DNA from: Anas platyrhynchos
Taxonomy: Eukaryota > Chordata > Aves > Anseriformes > Anatidae
Length of the DNA: 64,000 nt
Assembly: GCF_047663525.1 (NCBI RefSeq)
Contig: NC_092591.1
Span: 47,035,501-47,099,500, forward strand
Direction of reading: 5' to 3'
A model generated the notes under the pieces. It was not told where the DNA came from, searched no databases, and saw only the letters and a list, made by a program, of their open reading frames with translations. The position numbers and the translations under genes are program-made. Position 1 is the first letter of the stretch, and each line of letters starts with the position of its first letter. Below, in pieces: positions 11,131 through 22,426 of the stretch.

Positions 11131-11483
11131 CACAGAATCACAGAATTTCTAGGTTGGAAGAGACCTCAAGATCATCGAGTCCAACCTCTGACCCAGCGCC
11201 AACAGTCCCCACTAAACCATATCCCTAAGCTCTACATCTAAACGTCTTTTAAAGACTTCCAGGGATGGTGACTCCACCACCTCCCTGGGCAGCCTGTTCC
11301 AATGTCTAACAACCCTTTCAGTAAAGAAGTTCTTCCTAACATCTAACCTAAAACTCCCCTGGCTCAACTTTAGCCCATTCCCCCTCGTCCTGTCACCAGG
11401 CACGTGGGAGAACAGGCCGACCCCCACCTCTCTACAGCCTCCTTTGAGGTATCTGTAGAGAGCAATAAGGCAGGGGCAGGGAT
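11131..11483 (-). mobile_element. CR1 LINE 3' end, copy B, with reverse transcriptase C-terminal remnant
   Basis: It begins with two terminal octamer units (cacagaatcacagaat) and continues as the reverse complement of the CR1 3'UTR and ORF2 end. On the minus strand a frame of about 85 codons reads through [38 protein letters not shown] and [11 protein letters not shown], the well-known carboxyl end of the CR1 reverse transcriptase protein. The frame is still open, so this copy is fairly young. Its 5' side stops at an A17 tract. It is 5'-truncated and immobile. Confidence 0.93.
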
Positions 11484-11500
11484 AAAAAAAAAAAAAAAAA
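11484..11500 (+). repeat. A17 tract joining two CR1 types
   Basis: Seventeen A residues separate CR1 copy B from a CR1 segment of another subfamily. A full CR1 has no such run at this point, so it marks a junction or a rearrangement. Confidence 0.85.
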
Positions 11501-11882
11501 GCCATTAGAGCCCCCAGAGCTGAACACAGGGCCCCAGGTAAGGTCTCACAAGAGCGGAGCAGATGGGCGGAATCCCTTCCCTTGCCCTGCTGGCCACGCT
11601 TCTGATGCAGCCCAGGACACGGTTGGCTTTCTGGGCTGCAAGCACATGTTGCCAGTTCATGTTGAGCTTCTTGTCAACCACCACTCCCCCAGGTCCTTCT
11701 CCTCAGAGCTGCTCTCAATTCATTCTCCACCCAGCCTGGATTTGTGCTTGGGATTGCCCAGGCACAGGACCTTGTCCTTGGTCTTGTTGAACTCCATGAG
11801 GTTCACACAGGCCTGCCTCTCCAGCCTGCCCAGGTCTCTCTGGATGGCATCCCTTCCTTCCAGTGTGCCAACCACATCATGT
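11501..11882 (-). mobile_element. CR1 LINE segment of a second subfamily
   Basis: This stretch matches the CR1 region with 'gctgaacacagggccccagg', 'cacggttggctttctgggct', 'catgttgagcttcttgtcaa' and 'ctctctggatggcatccctt', all reverse-oriented ORF2 sequence. It resembles copy A's subfamily more than copy B's. It may be the remainder of copy A after copy B landed inside it and sequence was lost. It has no coding capacity. Confidence 0.85.
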
Positions 11883-11906
11883 ATATTGGGAAGGTGCATT
11901 CTGTAA

Positions 11907-14900
11907 GCGTACAATAGGTTCGTCTAGAAGAGTGAAGCATGAGACCCTCACCTGCTGCCAGGTGATGCACATTTGTCACTTACAGGAGTGCCCTAATTGA
12001 GAAGACGACACATTCACATTTTTCCTGTGAAATACGCTGTAATGTTACCTTTAAAATAGACCAAGGGCCGTCTTGGTGTGTTCTTCATACTTATATGATG
12101 GTATTTTGATCGGTTTTCAATCTAAAATGCTCAGCTAGGAACTTCAGGACTGGTTTGATCTATAGTAGTTGACATTATTTCTTTCAGTACTGCCTTGACA
12201 GACTTGTCATATAGCTGTGTCTTCACAACCTGTCCCATCAGGAAAATATCTAGAGGATTACTTTTGCTTGAGTAGTTCAGCTATTCACCAAACACCTTGA
12301 AAAAGATGGAAAGTCTCAAGACTGCTGAAATAAAGCCGTAGCTGTGGCAGGTGTAGACCCAGTTCTGGGTGGGTGGGTTTCCTGCTGATGGTGGAAGTGG
12401 CCTGCATCTGCAGGAGAACTGCCTTGCCCTTTGCCTGCCTATCTTCCAGGTGGAAGTCTGTTTGGAAACTGTAACAGCACAGGGATTGCATTCCCACCTT
12501 CTGTGTTTCTTTGTGTATTTCTTTCTGGCTGTTATGAAGGCTGGGTTTGTCACTGCTCATGGTGCTCCCTAAGGGTTCTCAGTATTTTGGTAACTTTTTT
12601 CCTGCCTGTGAGCAACAGCTGTAGAAGTTACACTGAGCCTGGCTGCGAAGTAGGCAGCTCTTGGCTAGGGCAATCAAACATTCATCAGAGGATCCTTCCA
12701 TGTGTTTACTTGTTGCTGATGGTGGGCTCTTTGTAACTTCAAACCACCTTGTATTTAATGGCAAAAAGATATGTGTTGAACGTTGTGCTTATATTAAATT
12801 CATCCTACCTTCCCCAAAATCAAGTGGGTAGTAAAGGTGCCACTAGCATGAGGTCCTCGTTTCTTAATGGTCAGCATGAAACTAAAGGTGGTTCTTGATG
12901 CTGCCTGCCCTTACTGTAGTGATGAGCATGCTGGTTTGGTTTTAGCAAGTGGGGCTTCAAAGCAGGGAAATGGATGAAGTTGTAAAGCCAAAGCAGATAG
13001 GGGTCAGGTAGTTGGTGAAAGGTGGTGTAAGACCACCGCACAAGTTGGGCTCTGCAGGTTGTAAGAAAAAAGTAATTGCTGTCACAGCTGTTAGTTGGCA
13101 GTAGCATTTAGCACTTAGCTGCAGGATAGTCATAAAAATTAAAACCTTACAATTGTTTTAATGTTACCGAATCCTTCCTGTTACTTTTCCAGTGGTTATG
13201 GGATGCCTTTCTTCAGTTAAAAAGGAATATATTTTGCTATCAGACCATGGAAGTTGTCTTATATCTGTAGTTCTTTACCTGTATTGTTGTCCAGGTCAAG
13301 ACTGTCTCAGAGTCTCGGTACAAAAAAAGCTCATAAACTTTGTAAGAACAATACTGTGTGACTGGGGACTGAACTTAAAACTTGTTCTCAACCTGTTACA
13401 AATATTTGATTGCTTTTATTTGTCAGTTGATGTGCCGGGTGCACAGTCATGGGTGGGGACAGACACTTTCTTCCCATGGAAGTGTGTTCAAGTGTGCTCT
13501 CCTGCTGTCCTTGCATCTCAAAACATGTATATCTGAAAAAAGAACCTTGCCATGGCTGGGTGGAGTACTAGCTACACCTAACCTGGGTGCTTTGACTCAA
13601 AAAAGCAAACTATAAATCCAAATTAATCCCTAACTCTCTACTAACTGAATAGGAAATTATTTCTGAGATTGGACTTGTAGGCATGGGATATCAAAGGTAA
13701 ACAGTCTTAAAAATAAAATTCTGTACCTCTCTGTGGTTGTCTGTGACAAATGACTCAAATTCCACAACCCCTGTAGGTTGCTTCCTATCTTTTGTAGTAT
13801 AGGAAACACCTGTGTATGTGTGACATGTTTTGCAGTATAGGAAACTGGCTTCCTTCTAGGGCACAACAGAATGCGGTGATGCTGAAGTTCTTCCATGGTA
13901 GGTTTTTCTTTGAAGTACACTGACCCCATACTCCTTTACTCCACACTCAGATATTCTTCAAATTAGCTCCAGCTTTTCAGAGAAACGTGCAAGCTGTAAG
14001 GCTGCAGACCAGAATGCAGTGGAGTTGTTTTTTTCTCCCCAGAGGTTGTAGCCCTGTGCAGCCAAGAATGAAATTGTTAGTGGATGTAGGAAACGTAACC
14101 ACAGAGCTGATCCTCACCATCATGACAGGATAGGTTGCAGGTTGTGTCGGTGTCTGTAACGTATTTGTTGGAAACAGTGAACGCTATGGTCATGGTGGTT
14201 AAGGTGGTCTTTGGAAATGTGAATTAGGATAGGATAGTTGGGTTGGAAGGGGCCTTCAGAGATCATCCAGTCCAACTGCCTGACACTGCAACATTGAATT
14301 GGTGACCGAGGCTATGTATTGGATCTACTGAGCAGCATGATGCAAGTAAAAATGGTAGATTGATTTTACTGTCCATGTCTTTTTTTAGAAAAAATGTCTC
14401 ATTTGTATTATAGAAAACCTGAAAGAACAGCTAGTGAAGGTGGTGGTTGAAAATACAGAAATGAAATATAGAGGGGAAATAGATGGTGTATTTTTCTTTT
14501 TCTTTTTTTTTTTTTTTTTTTTGAATTGCAGCTAAACCTGCTTCAAAGCTTTGTTCCTAGGCTTGCAAGCATTTCAAGTTAATTTCTGGGGATAGTTTCA
14601 AAACTGTAATGATCCTTAACGAAGTTGCCTTGCTGCTTGTTGCACTGCTGGTGACTTAACTTTATGGGATGGTACTAGAATTTGCCAAAATCTTTGTGGT
14701 AGTATAAAAAATTCAGGTTAGAACTTCCGTAAACTGATTTCTGAGTTTTTAATTAGCAGAAAATATTTTTTGGGGGTATGTCTTGTAATGCTGTTATGAA
14801 ATGGTGAAGTATTTAAGTTCTGGGCTAGCAATTTAAATGGCTTGCTTCTTTTGAAACTATTTTCTCCAAATGCGTAGAGTAGGCCTATAGGCCAGAAGCA

Positions 14901-16599
14901 TCAGTGCTGCTTTCAGTAATTGTTTGCTGTGTGTTTGGGTAAATGGTAACATTAACTCAGTGTTTCCTACATAGGGAGCGTAAATAACGCTTATAGGGTG
15001 GAGCTGAGGCCTCATTGCACTGGGAGAAAACAGAGATGTATTGGTAGCTTGAGAGAAAGCTGCTTGGAGGAAGGAAAGGGTGATAGAAGTATTGTAGGTA
15101 CTGTGTTGGAGCCTAGTCTTGAGGGGGAGAGGAGCTTGTAGAAAATCAGAGAGGAGACAGCCAACTGAAATATTTCCTCAAGTATTTCAATTAGGGCCAC
15201 AGCAAGAAAAACTTTGTATCTCTCGCCTGTGGCATGTTGCTTGAAAGGGCTTATTTTATCTGCCTGCACTTTATGAAATTGCTCAGTTGATTACTTCTGT
15301 GTCAAGATTTGTGAGTATGAAAATAATCTCCCTTTGGGAAAAAAAAAAAATCTTCTAAATGACTACTAGATCTTTGAGGAGGGCTTGCCCTGTAGTCTGC
15401 TCGCTTCTACTGTGACAGAGTTGTGAAAGGTGCTAGGTAACAACTAAACTCTTCTAATGATCCAGTGAGAAGAATTGAAACAGCCTTAAAAAGATTTTGA
15501 AGACCCCTGAGGAAACAGAGTAGGCTTTACATTTTGCTTTACAACTGTGGCTTTTTCATTTGACATAGGATGTGTGTTGCAGGTGGAAGAAGGTGCCTTA
15601 TTCTGTTTGGCAGTGACAGTTTTTCTGGTGGTGTCAAAATAGAAGAATTGCATTGGGAAAGCATACATTCCCTCAGCGGAGGCACCGACTGCACCTGTGT
15701 CTGGAAAATGTGGTGTAACTTCAATGTGCACACCCTGTAAAAGCATGGTGTGCTGAAACTCTGGTTACTGAAGTGGCTTGCTCTAAAATATAAATTACCT
15801 GGGGAGTAGCGGCAAGGGGGAAGAAGGAGAACTTAACAGCCACTTCAAACCTTGTGCAAGATGCCTTTTCAATGATTGTCCATTATTTTGCTGGTTTTCG
15901 AACTTCTTCTAGAACTTATTTTTGGTGATTCTCCAAAAAATAGACATTCATTGAACATAGATAAGTGAGATTTGGTGGTATCTTCTAATTCAAAGCAGTT
16001 TTTCTTAGTTTGGTAAGTTGAATCTCAGCAAACTCAAGCTAATCATGCCTCTATCTGCACTTTCACTGTGTAGTTCTAAATGTCTGCAATTTACATAATG
16101 TGGGGGAAGGGGCTGTGCTAGTACTTTTATAGTACAAAAGTTGGTAGTAAAATGCTTGTGGAGGATATTGAACTTCAGTTATTAATCCTTGTGTGGTAAG
16201 GTAACCTATCTATTTGCATCCAGTGCTTCACTGATGTTCTACATGCAGTGAAATTATTTTCCCTCTTCCAACTACTTTACTTCCAGTATATCCACAGAGA
16301 CAGAAACACAGTTCTGTAGGCTGTACCCCTGTATATACGTAGTTCTGTGAAGGAAACGAGCATGTTTGTACTTGGGGTTAAAGGTTGAACTACAGCCATA
16401 ATGTCAGCACTAAACTAGGAAAGAGTCCAAAAGGTGCTAAAGCACTTGTCTAAATGCAGATACCAACGTTTAGGTAAGCAAATGCGGTAAAGTAGCATCA
16501 TTTTCCTTGTATCCAGGTGACTGCCTCTGTATTTTATTTCCCTTGCTTGACAGATATGTTGGAATAACTTTTTTTTTTCTTTTTAACTTTTTGTACTAG
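11907..16599 (+). other. PPP6R3: PPP6R3 intron 1, middle part
   Basis: Single-copy AT-leaning sequence with no supported exon. It contains one small CR1 tip (14228-14292) and a pyrimidine/T tract at about 14494-14522. Apparent short frames have no splice or start context. Confidence 0.55.
14228..14292 (-). mobile_element. CR1 LINE 3' tip, minus strand
   Basis: The block contains gttgggttggaaggggcctt followed by gatcatccagtccaactgcc, the reverse-oriented CR1 3' end. It is a fragment of about 65 bases without an intact octamer repeat. Confidence 0.75.
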
Positions 16600-16965
16600 G
16601 GGCTGTGTTGATAAACAAGGAAACCGAAGGGATCGTAGAAAAAAGCGTAGAGAAGACCCAAGCTTTTTGGTGCATAAATTCAAGATTAGGAATCCACTTC
16701 CTCAAGTGGAAGTAAAAATCAAGGATTTATTTTAACCTGCCTGTATTGCAGATTAAAAGAGGAAATATCTTCAGCTCTTCTTGTCGTGCTATCAGACCAG
16801 CACAGCCTTTGAAGGGTGATGGGGATTCCAGCCTTCGTTTTGAAAAGCAAAACATGTTTGTTGTGATATAGTCATGTTAGCTTGGGTGTGTGCGCAGGGT
16901 GGATTGGTTATTTCTGTCTGTCCTCATAAGATATGGTAGCACAGAAATAAAAAAAAAAAAAAAAA
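16600..16965 (+). other. Unexplained terminal-exon-like unit in PPP6R3 intron 1
   Basis: A strong acceptor (long T-rich tract, then tgtactag at 16592-16599) leads into a purine-rich stretch with an open frame of 44 codons from 16601, ending at TAA 16733-16735. The predicted peptide is very basic at first (NRRDRRKKRRED), then reads FLVHKFKIRNPLP and VEVKIKDLF. About 210 bases after the stop comes AATAAA (16946-16951) within a run of 17 A. This could be a terminal exon of an unrecognised short transcript, a polyadenylated retrocopy, or chance. I do not recognise the peptide. No ATG in the likely exon 1 is in frame with it. Confidence 0.3.
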
Positions 16966-19900
16966 GCTACTCAGGGGCTCAGCTCTTGATATCTTTATTA
17001 AAAGGCAGCTGACTGGAGCTTCATGAAGCCAAGCAGTGCCACACTGCTGGAAGCTGCTGCCAACTTCTGCTTCTGAGCTGCAAACAACATTAAGAAGACC
17101 AAGATGTTGCTTAAAAAGAAAACTTGTAATACTTGGTTATGCTGTCCGTACAGAAGGAATACCTTTTGCTGCCCTGGTTAGAAATTACTGAAGCAAGCAG
17201 CTTTCTTTTGCCTCTGTATTTTCATGCACCTCAAAATTCGATTTGCATCCAAATATACAGGTTTAATCAGCATGGTGAAAAGGAGGATGAGCTTACCTGA
17301 ACAGTTAAGGGTTGTCCTGATGAAGTGGGCATGTTTGCGTTATACTCAGCAGTGGCACAATAGAAATGGCCAAGCCAGTTAGGCTTATGCTTTGATGTTT
17401 ACAGTGTGCCATGCCAAGTACAGATTTTGGTTCAAAATCTGTGTGACTGGGTAGCCTGCAGTTGTACTCAGGTTAATTAAGGCAAGCAAGGCATAGGTCT
17501 GAGTAGTGTTAATGCAACAAAGTGACTGACACAACTATATTGTCTTCTCTTAAGGCTGCTTTTGGTACTATCTTAAACCTTTGTTTCATACTGTTGCCTA
17601 ATGCTGGTAAGCATGTTCAAACAATAGTCTTCTCATCCCTTTCCTGCTTATTTTCAGCAGTGTGCCAGTTGGTTGAGACAGAGTGAGGCAGATTAAGTGA
17701 AAAGTTGACCCAGAACCAGTGCAGCCATGATGGTAAATATGTTGTTGTTTTTCTCCTTTCAAGTCCTTTTTATCCCTGCCCATGGCAGAGGGTTTGGAGC
17801 TAGAGGATCTTTAAGGTCCCTTTCAGCTCCAGCCATTCTGTGGTTCAAAGTTTAAGAAATTGTTGGAGCATAGACAGGCAAACTCTTATACTTGTTGGGA
17901 GTATCTAAGAAGAGAATAAATGCATTGAAGAAAAAACTTCTAAAATTCAAACTAACTGTAAGGCTGTCTCCTTAATTTACACTTTTTTTCTTCAGCGTTC
18001 AAACAACCAGCAGTACTGCTGAAGCAGTAAGTTAGTAGTACTGGTTTGTGCATTTCTGGAGAAGTAGTGCAGGAATCCGGGATCAGTGTTGCAGGTTTTC
18101 ATGTACCGGAGAGAACAGTAGAACTGATACAAAATTGTGTTATTTTAGTCTTATGTCTTGTTCTTGTTTGTAACCAGATCCAGAACTTTTGTACTGCAAT
18201 CCTGCAGCAGCCTAAGCCTGTGTAATTTGGGGCAGAGATGATAGAGATGAGTCCTGGTTTCCCTGTCCCTAATGGTGTTCCCTGCTTCTTGGCCACGCTC
18301 GCCTTGGTGCTTGGCAGACCCTTTGAGCTGTTCCAGCATGTGGACTTGGCAGAAAAACTCCTTCCCTGCTTCCTCTGCCAGCTTCATTTGTCACTTCTTA
18401 AAGTGCATTTTCACTCTGAAATGGCTTGGTGGAAGGTTGACAGGTGAGGTGTTGGGAGCCAGCAGGGAGGGACTGTGCTGCCTAGGGTAGGGTGGCACTG
18501 CTTAGGCTGCTGCAGCACTGTTCCGAGACCTGATGGGATTGCATTTTTCATCCTTATTTTGGTCGTGAATGGTGACATGGGAGCATATATATGTACTCTT
18601 AAGCAAAATGCTTGGAACTGATAGTGTAAACCACTTTTAGTCCTGGCGTAAGTGAGCCATTTCTTAAAATGTTGTTTAAAAGTCACCTTGGGTATTTAGC
18701 AGATTTCTTTTAAACTTGACTAGTTCACAAATTAGTATTCTGGGCTACATCAGTTGTACTTGCTTCTCTGCCCTTCAACTGTCTGTCCTACAGAATTCAT
18801 GGTGGTGGACAAAGTTTTTAGGCCTCTTTTCTTTGAGGACTATCTTTTTCAATTTTTAAATACGGGTTTCTGGGGAGGAGATGTTGCTGATTTACTTCTG
18901 TAGTAAGCTGTAAGATAACCAGAGCTCTGAGGACATACCTGGATTTTTTTCCGCCAGACATTTGGAGAGATATGGTAAGGAATGATGATGATGCTATTTA
19001 GTCTCTTACATGATGACTTTGCACTGCTCTGCCTTGAGCATTCACACTTTACAGTCTATCAATACAAAACTGTTGTTTCACTGGAAAAAGGAGAAAAATG
19101 TACCTTGCAATCTTGTTCTTAAGTGCAGTGTTATATTAAAAATGCTTGCGCTTGATCTGAATGCAGGATGTTTCAAATAGGGAATAAAATTAAATGGCAT
19201 AGTGGCACATTACTAATAATTAATTGTGATCCAAACACCTTCATTGTTCCCAAATTGATGCTGGGGCTCTGCTGGTTGTGTCAGGCTGCTTGCCCCTGTG
19301 GTGAGGGTGGGGCTACAAAATCAGATTGGAATTTTTGGCAATGCCAACACTTGGAACAAGAGCTACTGTTGTGTGATGATGTATTTATGAATGTTTCTTA
19401 CATCACACAAAAAAAGAGATGTTTACTTCAAGTGCACTAGGTCATACTTAGGGTATAGTAAGTTGTGTAAGTCACTGTTTTAAATGCAAGAGATGAATTA
19501 CTGCAAGAGCAGCATTATTCAGTGCCTTGCAGTTGTGCACCCTGATTTAAAGAAAGTGCAACAAATGTTGCATTGGTTTCTATAAGCAAAGAAGAGATTT
19601 GAAGAGACCTCATTAGCTTTGCTGTGTGGTCAATTAAGCTGTATGGAACTGTTTTACAAATAGACCATGCCCCAGTCAATGCAGCATTAATACAGCTTGT
19701 TTAGTCTGTTCATGGCAGCTGGTTGCAGAGTTTTTTAACCTATCTTAAAAAAAAAAAAAAAAATTAAAAAAAAGTTCATCGGGTAATGCTCTTTAGGACA
19801 GGCTGTACCATGCTGTTCCATGTGAAGAGTGATGCCACTGTAGATAGCTGTGCGTTGCTTTATTTCTCAGGTAAATCAGCTGAACGTATCACCATGTGTT

Positions 19901-22261
19901 CTCATGGTTAGTTTTTATGGTTTTATGTTTGAATACTTGGTTAGAGCTATTGTTATGGTGATGGAGCCACGTTAAAGTGGCTGAACTGTTACTGGACATG
20001 AGCTATCCCTGGAAAGCCAAAGTTAGTCCTATACCCGATCCAACTGGTTGATTTTCTTATTCTATTATTTTAAGGAAAGAACTGTTTCTTTTCCCTTTAT
20101 CCATACTGTAGCCCCTCTCAGTATCTCATAACTCTGTTTTCTAGATTCTGGGATGGACTCAGCATCCTAACTGACTAGAGCAGACTTGTGGAACATCCTT
20201 CCCAGGGTATGCTGTAATATTTACGCTGCCAGTATCTTGTTCATTTGGATTACACTAGCGTTTTTTTCTCCGTGTAATCCTGCTGTATTGAATTCAGAAG
20301 CTGATTGTTCTGGTACTAGACAATGGTATTTAAACTAAAGTTTTCAAACAGAAGAATAGAGAAATATCAGAAAGCAATCTGTGTAAGGAGAGCAGTAATA
20401 GTGCCTTTCATTTGGATAAACTAATCTTTGCAGATTTGTACTGTATTGCCCGTGCCAACTCTTCTGAAAGTTGATTAAGCTAAACAGGCTTCCTATTTTG
20501 CTTTTACATGACATAATTGAGGAAGTGACGTTCTGTCCCATCCTGGAGCTCTGCTTCTGAACATGTGTACGCTTGTAATCCAGAAACAACAACCAAGACA
20601 ACTTTGGTAAAGCAAACCAAATTCAGTACACTTGTTTACTTTTTCTGGCCTAGTAAGCCACTTGACTCACAAGGGATTGGCAAATCTGCTTGACATTTGG
20701 ACCTGAAGGTCTAAGGATGAAAAACATGTTTGACCTTTGAAAGTATTATGGTCAATGTATTACGCTGACCTTCAGTTCATGTGTATGTTGGTTACTAAAA
20801 TAGCCTTAGAGAAGGCTGTGTTTGGTGTTTGTGTATGTCAGGGCTTGGAATCTTTGTGCTGTTAGCCACACAATGGAAATGTGGTGACTTCTGTTTCCAG
20901 AATGGCTGGGTGGTAGCAAATAAGGTGATATTGCAAGCAGTGGAACATAACCAGCCCTAAAACCAAAACAAAACCCCTCATTTGTTGGATGATTGTTTAA
21001 CTGGAATGCAAATGTTTATTCTAGTTAAGAAGGAATATTTTTAGTAAATTGCTTTAGGTTTATATAGGCTATTAAATAATCTTCAGGGCTCAAGAAGCAC
21101 CTTTGAAGACTCATATTCTTTAACATGGGATGTGTAAAATTAGATCATTCTCTTTTCTTTGCTAGCAGAGTGTTTGGAATGGTTTGGAGGTGTGCTCTTT
21201 TTTTTAGCTGAATATATAATTGTGACAAACTGATAGTAGAGCCTTTCAACCAAGGTAGATATAGACATGATCTAATGAACTTGTTACTATACTTGATATT
21301 CTTAGTTGGTGGTACTTCATCCTTTTTTTAAACAAACCTGTTAATATTGCCTCATTCCCAAAAGGAATAGGTCTTGTCTTGAAGCCTGCCTCTTAAAGCA
21401 AAATCAAAAAGCCTCCTGTAACTGGTGGAGGGGGAAGGTATTTTGGTGTTAAATTTTTCCTATTTCTTATTACTGCCTGAAACAGCCATGCTAAAAAGAA
21501 GCATCAACTGATAGGATGCTTTTTCTTGCCTATTTGGTGTTGACTAAAGCACAGGCAGGTAAGCATTAGGCAGAGGCCAATTGTGGATGCCTAGTAATGC
21601 TCTTTAACATTTCTTTGCTTTACACTGAAGGAATTAAGCTGTCAAAATCAGAGGTCATCTTAGTGATGAATTGTAGGTGACCAAATGCTGTCCCAAAACA
21701 GCTGGTTACTTAGCAAGTCTCTATGTAGATTGTTTTACGTGGTTGTTTTTTTTAAAACTGATTGCAAATTGAAACTGGCTAAACTGTATATACGTAAGCC
21801 AACATAATGGGCATTCTTAATGCTTGTATGTTTATTTCTGTACTACTTTGTGGATAAATCAGACCTTAATATATTTATCTATATCTGAAGACATGGCTTC
21901 AAATGAAATTGCTAATAGTTTTTTTTCAAGTCTGTATTCATGTTAGATTCAATAGTCAAGTGCAAATTATAAAGGCAACTTTACTTCAGTGACATGAAAC
22001 ATCTTCCTTTGCCCCTCAAAAGTGAAGGGGGATATTTAAACTTGCTAATAACAATTTTCTTTCAGATGACAAAGCTGCTTTTGTACTTATTTTCAGAGTA
22101 CAGGCGCACTGGACTGACACTTTTCACAGCAAACTGTTTCCTCCTTCAGTTCATGTGTCTTATTTCCTGCAAAGCAGCGCTTTTGTTCATGCAGTTGTTA
22201 ACACTTTCTGTTCAATAGTTCAACAACATTAAATTATAAAATGTCTCTTTTGTCGTTGTAG
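16966..22261 (+). other. PPP6R3: PPP6R3 intron 1, last part
   Basis: Apart from one CR1 tip (17776-17846) and an A-rich stretch at about 19746-19774, I see nothing that can be supported. Short open frames lack splice and start signals. Confidence 0.55.
17776..17846 (+). mobile_element. CR1 LINE 3' tip, plus strand
   Basis: The blocks ctgcccatggcagagg, gatctttaaggtcccttt and cagccattctgtggttc follow the CR1 3' end in forward orientation, ending in a single degenerate octamer. About 70 bases survive. Confidence 0.85.
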
Positions 22262-22426
22262 GAAGAAATCTGCTTCATCTAATTCAATCCTAATTCAGTC
22301 CTGCTAATCTGCTAATACTGTAGATTGAAAGATTTTTGCTGTTGCCAGGATATCCTGTAATGGGCACGGAGCCTGAGAGAGTACAAATTCTGTTTTTTTA
22401 ACTCTTTAAAAGCTTTTGTTTAACAG
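22262..22426 (+). other. PPP6R3: Probable PPP6R3 noncoding exon 2 (5'UTR)
   Basis: A 165-base segment is framed by an excellent acceptor (tctcttttgtcgttgtag|gaag) and a near-consensus donor (aacag|gtaagaa). It has no long open frame, as expected for 5'UTR. It contains a complete upstream frame: ATG 22360-22362, 13 codons (MGTEPERV...), TAA 22399-22401. Its place between exon 1 in the CpG island and the ATG exon at 31538 fits a second untranslated exon. That second exon is needed neither for phase nor for length, so the call rests on splice-site strength only. Confidence 0.55.
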
